A program made the translations under genes and the position numbers. A stretch of 56,136 nt of DNA, taken from contig JAJSAL010000143.1 in NCBI GenBank assembly GCA_024274705.1, forward strand, positions 1-56,136, read 5' to 3'. The notes below the pieces were generated by a model. The model saw only the letters and a program-made list of their open reading frames with translations, had not been told where the DNA came from and made no database searches. The stretch is from Spirochaetota bacterium (lineage in GTDB: Bacteria; Spirochaetota; Spirochaetia; SPDA01; JAJSAL01). Positions within the stretch are counted from its first letter, which is position 1, and the number at the start of each line of letters is the position of its first letter. Positions 50,650 through 56,136 of this stretch are shown here, piece by piece.

Positions 50650-51840
50650 ATGACCCGGTTAACTCGATACAGTTTCAGGGTGCTGTCACTCACATCTTTT
50701 GTGTTTATGGTAATCAATTATCCAAATCTGTCATATCCTCTCTATTTGAGCGGCCCACTCTGCCTGGTCCCCTGGCTGATTTATGATCTGTTCCTGCCGG
50801 ACCATATTGTGTCGGGGAAATATACAGGTATCATCCTTGAATCGGTTTCCATCCTTTCTTCTGTTATTTTGCTCGATACATACTTTTTTTCGGTGTTTCT
50901 GATTCTGCTGTTCTTTCAGATTTTCAGAGTGTATCGATTTAAAACAAGTGTACTGATCAATACCGGTATTCTTGCCCTTTTAATTTCAGTTATAATACTG
51001 CTTAAATCCGAACCGGACACTCTTATAGTTATATTTTCTTCAATCCTGCTCAGTCTTCTGTTGGACCGTGCAGGTAAAGAATCAGAAGCTGAAATGAAGG
51101 CAGAGATTAAAGCCCAACAGGCACAGATTGACGGCAAGAACAAACTCCTTTCAACCCTTTCCCATGAGTTGAGAACCCCTCTGGCAGTAATAAAAACCTC
51201 TACAGAAATTATACTGGAGGAGAGGCCCGGAGAGATAAATTTGACTCAGAAGAAATTTCTGACCTCCGTATTGGATAATACAATGAGGATGGTTCGTTTG
51301 GTCAATACCATTCTTGCGAGCATTAAGGTAGAGTACGCCTGGTTCCATATGAATAAAAAGTCCATGGATGTCAGGGCTGTAATAAAAAAAGTATGCACTG
51401 ATATGCTTCCCTTCATCGTTTCCCGGGAGCAGGAATTGAAATACACTTATCCTAACCTGATCAGCCGGACGATTGCTGATGAAAACTGGATTCAACAGGT
51501 TCTTATTAACCTGATACACAATGCAAGTAAGCATGTCGGAAAGCAAGGTAGAATTATTATTTCGGTTACAGAGAATGAGCAGTGTGTAGTAATCTCTGTT
51601 TCTGATGACGGAAGCGGTATTACAAACCAGGAGAAACCGAAGATATTCTTCGAATTTTATCAGGGAGGTGAAGCGGAGGATGAAAATATGAATGGTGCGG
51701 GTCTGGGCCTTTCCATAGTAAAAAATGTTATTGAAAAACACAACGGGAAGGTTTATGTAGGTTCCGTGGCAGGACTGGGAACTACCCTTTCCTTTACACT
51801 TCCAAAAGATGAAGATGCCGGATGCAGTACAAAATTCTGA
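50650..51840 (+). CDS. Membrane sensor histidine kinase (PhoR-like)
   Basis: A 396-residue kinase. About five membrane segments occupy residues 1-150 with only short loops, so it has no large periplasmic sensor domain. HisKA has the phospho-acceptor in STLSHELRTPLAVIKTSTEI, and HATPase_c has LINLIHNASKHVG (N box), DDGSGI and GAGLGLSIVKNVI (G box). The signal may be sensed in the membrane or passed on by a transporter. ATG 50650 is chosen without a strong ribosome binding site; TTG or GTG codons from 50620 are alternatives. It overlaps the response regulator gene by 19 bp. Confidence 0.88.
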   Translation: MTRLTRYSFRVLSLTSFVFMVINYPNLSYPLYLSGPLCLVPWLIYDLFLPDHIVSGKYTGIILESVSILSSVILLDTYFFSVFLILLFFQIFRVYRFKTSVLINTGILALLISVIILLKSEPDTLIVIFSSILLSLLLDRAGKESEAEMKAEIKAQQAQIDGKNKLLSTLSHELRTPLAVIKTSTEIILEERPGEINLTQKKFLTSVLDNTMRMVRLVNTILASIKVEYAWFHMNKKSMDVRAVIKKVCTDMLPFIVSREQELKYTYPNLISRTIADENWIQQVLINLIHNASKHVGKQGRIIISVTENEQCVVISVSDDGSGITNQEKPKIFFEFYQGGEAEDENMNGAGLGLSIVKNVIEKHNGKVYVGSVAGLGTTLSFTLPKDEDAGCSTKF

Positions 51841-52517
51841 TCATCGAAGATGAACCTGATATTGCAGGTATACTTGAGTATCTGCTCAGAGATGAAGGTT
51901 ATGATGTAACAGTTGCTTATACAGGAGAGGAAGGACTTCAGCTTGTTAAGGAGCAGGAATATCATGTGATTGTACTGGATCTTTCCCTTCCCGATATTGA
52001 TGGACTTACAGTATGTAATCGTATAAAACAGAGCTTAACTATTCCCATAATAATTCTCAGTGCCAGGGACCGGGACAGTGATGTAATCTCCGGCCTTGAA
52101 ATAGGTGCGGAAGACTACATAACGAAACCCTTCAATCACCGTGAATTCATACTTAGGGTCGGGAAAATACTAAGCAGGATAAAGTGGATAGACAAACAGA
52201 AAGAGATAAAAATCGGTGATTTGTTGATAAATCTTGAAAAGGATGAGGTTTATATGGGAGGGGAGAGAATCAGTCTTACTCCCAACGAATATTCCCTCCT
52301 TTCATGCCTTGTCTCAAGGGCCGGCTGGGTTATCTCATGGCAGGTATTGTTAAAAGATGTATGGGGGCATGAGGACTGGGAAGGAGGCCGGGAGATTGTA
52401 AGGGTAAATATCAAGCGTCTTAGAAAGAAAGTAGAACCCGATCCACACCATCCGGAATATATACTGAACGAATGGGGGAAGGGTTACAGGTTTAAAAATA
52501 TAGAAAAAGAGGTATAA
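51822..52517 (+). CDS. OmpR/PhoB-family response regulator
   Basis: A 231-residue regulator. The receiver domain has Asp53 in VIVLDLSLPDIDG and Lys in DYITKPFNHREF. The C-terminal winged helix has the typical ISLTPNEYSLLSCLVSRAGW, then WVISWQVLLKDVWG and VRVNIKRLRKKVEPD, ending YILNEWGKGYRF. It is translated with the kinase. Proteins of this family bind direct repeats with 10-11-bp period, and such repeats (TGTTAC every 11 bp) lie 160-195 bp downstream in front of the importer operon. That operon is therefore the probable target. Confidence 0.93.
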   Translation: MQYKILIIEDEPDIAGILEYLLRDEGYDVTVAYTGEEGLQLVKEQEYHVIVLDLSLPDIDGLTVCNRIKQSLTIPIIILSARDRDSDVISGLEIGAEDYITKPFNHREFILRVGKILSRIKWIDKQKEIKIGDLLINLEKDEVYMGGERISLTPNEYSLLSCLVSRAGWVISWQVLLKDVWGHEDWEGGREIVRVNIKRLRKKVEPDPHHPEYILNEWGKGYRFKNIEKEV

Positions 52518-52673
52518 TTCTCTTCCGCAGAGACGGACCCTCAATCTGTCGCCGTTTACTTTTTTAATCCGAATATCAGCACTGGATGCGCTGATAGTAA
52601 GGTTTTTAATGTTCTGCCAATTTTAAAGAATACTGTTTTCTTAACCGGATTCAACAATGTGGAACACAGTTTC

Positions 52674-52757
52674 TGTTACTTTTCTGTTACTAAATTGTTA
52701 CCAAATTGTTTCTTGTGGAATTGGATGAGTCGGGGTTTAATAGATACCAGATATAAT
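52674..52757 (+). promoter_or_regulatory. Four 11-bp-spaced TGTTAC boxes and activator-dependent promoter
   Basis: TGTTAC occurs at 52674, 52685 and 52696 and TGTTTC at 52707, each exactly 11 bp apart and each preceded by a T/A-rich pair. This is the geometry of a PhoB-type box (CTGTCAT-like direct repeats). A -10 box TATAAT lies at 52752-52757, but the -35 position (52729-52734, GTCGGG) is poor, as expected for an activated promoter. The predicted start is near 52764 and the binding-protein ATG is at 52784. The OmpR-type regulator encoded upstream is the likely binder. The remainder of 52518-52783 shows no gene. Confidence 0.75.
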
Positions 52758-52783
52758 TTCATACTAAAACGGAGGTTTATGAA

Positions 52784-53812
52784 ATGAAAAGAACTATTGC
52801 TGTTATTATGCTGGTATTGGCTCTGAGCAGCGGTCTGTTTGCCGGTGGTTCAGGTGAGAAAGAAGAGCGGGTTACTGCATACACAACACTGGATGAAGAG
52901 CTTGCCCGTGAAGTGTTCAAGGCTTTTACCGCAGAAACCGGAATACAGGTGGATTGGGTAAGGCTTTCGACCGGTGAAGCTGTTGCAAGAATTGAAGCAG
53001 AGAAGGAAAACCCACAGGCAAGCATCTGGTTCGGAGGTGTTGGTATCGGTCATATTGAAGCAAAGCAGAAAGGACTTACAATGCCTTATAACAGCCCTGC
53101 TGCAAAAATGCCGCCGCAATTCAGAGACAAAGATTATTACTGGACAGGTATTTATGCAGGAGCACTCTGCTTCGAAAGTAACACTCAGAAACTGGAGCAG
53201 TATGGTCTGAAAGCACCTACATCATGGGAGGAAATTACAAGCCCCGTATACGAAGGGCATGTACAGATGGCTAATCCCGGTTCATCAGGAACCGCATACA
53301 ATGTTCTTGCAACCCTTGTTCAACTCTTTGGAGAAGATGAAGCCTTTGAGTATTTGAAAGGACTGGACAATAACATTACTCAGTATACGAGATCCGGTTC
53401 CGCTCCCGGAAAGAATGCGAGTATCGGCGAAACAACAATTGCTATCGGATACTCACATGATGGAGTAAAACTTGTAGATGCCGGTTATCCCCTTGAAATT
53501 ACCTTCCCATCCGAGGGAACAGGCTATGAAGTAGCCTCGATTTCCCTGATAAAAAATGGGCCGGAAGAGGAATTGGATGCTGCAAAGAAACTCTTTGACT
53601 GGGGCCTTGGTGAAACCGCAGCAAAACTGTATGCAACCAAATTTGTTGTTCCTTTTGTGGATGTACCTCTTGCAAAGGGTGCAAAACCGATTTCACAGCT
53701 TAAAGTTATAGATCAGGATGATGCCTGGGCTGCTGCAAATAAAAAACGCCTTGTTGAGAAGTGGAATATGATTATTGAAGGCGGAGAAGTAAAGACAGAG
53801 CCTAAGAAATAA
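52784..53812 (+). CDS. Iron/aminoethylphosphonate-type ABC transporter solute-binding protein
   Basis: A 342-residue exported protein of the family-1 group that includes FbpA/AfuA and 2-aminoethylphosphonate binding proteins. The signal peptide ends GLFAGGSGEKEE, with no lipobox Cys. Typical segments are VTAYTTLDEELAREVFKAFT, TGIQVDWVRLSTGEAVARIE, ASIWFGGVG, MANPGSSGTAYNVLATLVQL and TIAIGYSHDG. The paired Tyr residues that bind iron in FbpA are not clearly placed at the end of the domain, so an organic phosphate or phosphonate ligand is equally possible. This would agree with the Pho-like boxes upstream. A stem-loop follows the gene. Confidence 0.85.
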   Translation: MKRTIAVIMLVLALSSGLFAGGSGEKEERVTAYTTLDEELAREVFKAFTAETGIQVDWVRLSTGEAVARIEAEKENPQASIWFGGVGIGHIEAKQKGLTMPYNSPAAKMPPQFRDKDYYWTGIYAGALCFESNTQKLEQYGLKAPTSWEEITSPVYEGHVQMANPGSSGTAYNVLATLVQLFGEDEAFEYLKGLDNNITQYTRSGSAPGKNASIGETTIAIGYSHDGVKLVDAGYPLEITFPSEGTGYEVASISLIKNGPEEELDAAKKLFDWGLGETAAKLYATKFVVPFVDVPLAKGAKPISQLKVIDQDDAWAAANKKRLVEKWNMIIEGGEVKTEPKK

Positions 53813-53835
53813 GTTTCTTCATCGTAATTTTTATA

Positions 53836-53880
53836 CCCCTCCCTCCCTGTCCTTTCTGTTTAAGAGGGGGAGGGGGCTTT
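53836..53880 (+). terminator. GC-rich stem-loop between binding-protein and permease genes
   Basis: CCCCTCCCTC (about 53837-53846) pairs with GAGGGGGAGGGG (53864-53875) with small bulges, followed by CTTTC. It is the third stem-loop in this window in the same position: after a binding-protein gene and before its permease. Confidence 0.55.
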
Positions 53881-53928
53881 CTATAAAAACTAGAAATGCT
53901 CGTAATTACAGCGGGAGGTTAGACTAAA

Positions 53929-55617
53929 ATGATTAACAACAAGATTGGAAAAAGATTGAATAAGGGTGGTTTCCACCAGTTAACCGCTGATCCTGCTTTA
54001 CTCATTGGAGTTGTGCTTATTCTTGCCTCTTTAATTTTGTTCATTGTCTATCCTCTATATGCAGCTACAAAGCTCAGTCTTTCTCAGGACGGCGCTTTTT
54101 CGCTGAATGAATACAGATATATATTCACCCACGGTTTTTATAGAAAGGCGATTATAAACTCGGTTATGCTTGGCGTCATCGTCGCAACTCTTTCTACATT
54201 TGTCGGATTCATATTTGCCTATGCAATCGCCAAAGGGAAGGTAAGAGGCGGTGGTTTTTTTCAGTCCATGGCTATACTTCCTGTTATTTCCCCGCCCTTC
54301 ATGTTTGCCCTTTCTGTTATTCTTCTTTTTGGGAGGAACGGTCTTATAACAGCTAAACTCCTCCATCTTGATACGAGTGGAGTCTACGGCTTAAAAGGGC
54401 TTGTTATAGTTCAGGTTATAACCATGTATCCCATAGCTTATATGACCCTGGTTGGAATTCTTCAGGGAATAGATCCGGACCTTGAGACCTGTGCAATGAA
54501 CCTGGGTGCAAAGCGGCTTAAGACTTTTTTTACAGTAACGTTCCCCCTTGCCGTACCGGGTATTTTTGCATCGTGGCTGCTTGTCTTTGTAGGGTCCCTT
54601 ACAGACTTCGGTAATCCTATAATTATTGGCGGGGAGTTTGATGTACTCTCGGTCCGGGCTTATCTTGAGTTTACAGGCATGGGTAATCTACCCAGGGGTG
54701 CCGCCCTTGCCATGCTGCTGCTCGTGCCCACGGTAGGAGTTTTCTTTATACAGAAGTATATAATCAGGAATAAAGCCTATTCGACAATAACGGGAAAGTC
54801 TTCCCGCAGGGGTTCTTCTTCTATAACCGGAGGTGCGAAAAAAGGACTTTTTATATTCGCTCTGACGGTTTCTCTTTTTGTAATGATGTTTTATGTAACG
54901 ATAATATCGGGGAGTTTTATAAAACTCTGGGGAGTTGACTGGTCCCTTACATTGAAGCATTTTGTCTACGCTTTTGATGTGGGTTTGACTACCCTTAAGA
55001 ACACCGTTATCCTGGCAACTGCTTCTACGCCGATTACTGCAGCGTTGGGAATGATAATTGCTTTTATTGTTGTCAGAAAATCCTTTGCCGGTAAACAGGT
55101 TCTCGATTTTCTGTCGATGCTCAGTTATGCAATTCCGGGTACTGCGGTAGGTATCGGATATATTCTTGCATTTAATAAAGCTCCTTTTAAACTCTCGGGC
55201 ACTGCTTTTATCCTGATTGCGGTCTACGTTTTCAGGAACGTTCCAATTGGAGTTCAGGGAGGAATTGCGGCACTCAAACAGATATCATGTGATATTGAGG
55301 AGTCCTCCACTAATCTCGGTGCTTCTACGGCTTACACATTCAGAAAGATTACACTGCCTCTTATAAGACCGGCATTCTTTGCAGGTGCGACCTTTGCTTT
55401 TGTCCGCAGTATGACAGCTATAAGTGCTATAATATTCCTTGTATCCGCCAGGTGGAACCATCTGACTGTACTGATACTTGCCCAGACGGAAATAATGCGT
55501 CTCGGGGCCGCTTCGGTGCTGTCCTTTGCCTTGATTGTCGTGGTTGTGGGTTTCATCTTTATTATTATGAAGCTTACCGGTCTCAGGCAATCCCAGATAT
55601 TCGGAACAACTAATTAG
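53929..55617 (+). CDS. Fused two-domain ABC permease, FbpB/AfuB type
   Basis: A 562-residue inner-membrane protein with about twelve helices and two BPD_transp_1 domains in one chain. The first half has the EAA loop DPDLETCAMNLGAKRLKTFF and the second half CDIEESSTNLGASTAYTFRK. A short basic linker (SRRGSSSITGGAKK, about residue 300) joins them. Such single-chain permeases are normal for the iron(III)/AEP class, so no second permease gene is needed. The ATPase gene follows 11 bp later. Confidence 0.93.
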   Translation: MINNKIGKRLNKGGFHQLTADPALLIGVVLILASLILFIVYPLYAATKLSLSQDGAFSLNEYRYIFTHGFYRKAIINSVMLGVIVATLSTFVGFIFAYAIAKGKVRGGGFFQSMAILPVISPPFMFALSVILLFGRNGLITAKLLHLDTSGVYGLKGLVIVQVITMYPIAYMTLVGILQGIDPDLETCAMNLGAKRLKTFFTVTFPLAVPGIFASWLLVFVGSLTDFGNPIIIGGEFDVLSVRAYLEFTGMGNLPRGAALAMLLLVPTVGVFFIQKYIIRNKAYSTITGKSSRRGSSSITGGAKKGLFIFALTVSLFVMMFYVTIISGSFIKLWGVDWSLTLKHFVYAFDVGLTTLKNTVILATASTPITAALGMIIAFIVVRKSFAGKQVLDFLSMLSYAIPGTAVGIGYILAFNKAPFKLSGTAFILIAVYVFRNVPIGVQGGIAALKQISCDIEESSTNLGASTAYTFRKITLPLIRPAFFAGATFAFVRSMTAISAIIFLVSARWNHLTVLILAQTEIMRLGAASVLSFALIVVVVGFIFIIMKLTGLRQSQIFGTTN

Positions 55618-55628
55618 GAGAGAAAATA

Positions 55629-56136
55629 ATGGGGCATAATGACATTAAGGACTATCTTGTTCTTAAAAATATTACGAAGATTTTCAACGATGGTAAAGGT
55701 AATAAAGTTACCGCAGTTGACGACATCTCCCTGTCAATAAAAAAGGGTAACTTTGTAACTCTCCTTGGTCCATCTGGCTGCGGGAAAACTACTACCCTGC
55801 GGATGGTGGCCGGGTTTGAACTCCAGACAGCGGGTGATGTGATCCTGGACGGTAAGCTGATTAATAATGTGGCGCCCTTTGACAGAATTATGCCCATGGT
55901 GTTCCAGAGCTACGCTCTTTTTCCGCATCTGACAATATTTGAAAATATCGCTTACGGCTTAAAAATACGAAAACTGTCGAAAGAAGTAATAAGGAATGAT
56001 GTAGCCATGGTTTCCCAGATGGTAAATCTGGTTGGCCTTGAAAACAGGTATCCCGGGGAACTATCCGGGGGACAGCAGCAGAGTGTCGCCCTTGCAAGAG
56101 CCCTTGTTCTTAAACCTGAGATTATACTTTTTGACG
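55629..56136 (+). CDS. ABC transporter ATPase, FbpC/PotA type (partial, runs off the window)
   Basis: About 169 N-terminal residues are present. Walker A is LLGPSGCGKTTTLRMVAG, the Q loop is VFQSYALFPHLT, and the signature is LSGGQQQSVALARALVL. The window ends just inside Walker B (IILFD). In the signature the usual Arg of QQQRVALARAL is Ser, a small deviation. It is the ATPase of the iron/AEP-type importer, expected to be about 350 residues with a C-terminal TOBE domain beyond the edge. Confidence 0.93.
   Translation, partial: MGHNDIKDYLVLKNITKIFNDGKGNKVTAVDDISLSIKKGNFVTLLGPSGCGKTTTLRMVAGFELQTAGDVILDGKLINNVAPFDRIMPMVFQSYALFPHLTIFENIAYGLKIRKLSKEVIRNDVAMVSQMVNLVGLENRYPGELSGGQQQSVALARALVLKPEIILFD

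Noticed and set aside
50421..50717. 98-residue minus-strand frame upstream of the PhoR-like kinase
   Set aside because: It overlaps the kinase start and the promoter, and has no recognisable family or ribosome binding site.
1..56136. tRNA, rRNA, CRISPR array, insertion sequence or prophage
   Set aside because: No cloverleaf-like sequence with a terminal CCA context, no spaced direct-repeat array, no transposase or integrase and no phage structural gene was seen. The only tandem repeats are the coding CHSA units and the TGTTAC boxes.

Overview
The window looks like a chromosomal segment of a free-living or anaerobic spirochaete (Spirochaetaceae-like). The main clue is the leader shared by all three ABC solute-binding proteins: a signal peptide ending Leu-Phe-Ala-Gly-Gly, followed by a Gly/Lys/Glu linker instead of a lipobox Cys, a style common in Treponema/Spirochaeta. 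The lineage is an inference, since no rRNA or tRNA gene is visible. Coding density is high, with many 4-bp start/stop overlaps. No insertion sequence, prophage or CRISPR array was seen.

Layout. 1-2.2 kb is a decayed accessory patch: a frameshifted FG-GAP lipoprotein, a HEPN/MNT pair and an apparent Phd/YefM antitoxin remnant. 2.2-12.3 kb carries a TPR protein, an AEC permease, a SPASM-like radical SAM gene with a sigma-54 promoter, the convergent NtrC-type regulator and its membrane kinase, a DUF4015 glycosidase and a sugar-nucleotidyltransferase. 12.3-15.5 kb holds radC and a sulfur-transfer operon (ArsR-rhodanese fusion, DsrE-like protein, selenocysteine-lyase-like desulfurase). 15.5-22.1 kb is a complete trp operon, trpE-trpGD-trpCF-trpB-trpA. 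22.1-28.8 kb is a LacI regulator with a sugar-type ABC importer and two uroporphyrinogen-decarboxylase/MtaA-like proteins.

28.9-35.7 kb (minus strand) is the most unusual block. A DUF2207-like membrane protein ends in a 9-Cys tail with strict 4-residue period (Cys-His-Ser-Ala). It is translationally coupled through TTGA to a radical SAM enzyme that appears to have a PqqD-like recognition domain at its N-terminus and a SPASM domain at its C-terminus. A small membrane protein follows, and an M16 metallopeptidase lies upstream. This resembles a RiPP-type maturation system in which the substrate tail is anchored to a membrane protein.

35.7-40.2 kb is housekeeping: a frameshifted rhodanese lipoprotein, Tex, EpmA, a small PH/GRAM-like protein and an orphan HPt protein. 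40.5-50.4 kb holds an alkaline-phosphatase-superfamily enzyme, an Lrp/AsnC regulator and a divergent operon of a non-pyrrolysine MttB-type methyltransferase, a peptide/opine-type ABC importer (with fused ATPases) and an ApgM-like enzyme. The operon is driven by a consensus promoter containing a perfect 17-bp palindrome. 50.6-56.1 kb is an OmpR/PhoB-type two-component pair, a promoter with four 11-bp-spaced TGTTAC boxes and an iron/aminoethylphosphonate-type ABC importer whose ATPase runs off the end.

Regulation is unusually readable. Local regulators sit beside matching sites (sigma-54 promoter with NtrC regulator, ArsR palindrome, Lrp-adjacent palindrome, Pho-like boxes with OmpR regulator). 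All three importers have a stem-loop directly after the binding-protein gene, which would let the binding protein be made in excess over the permease.
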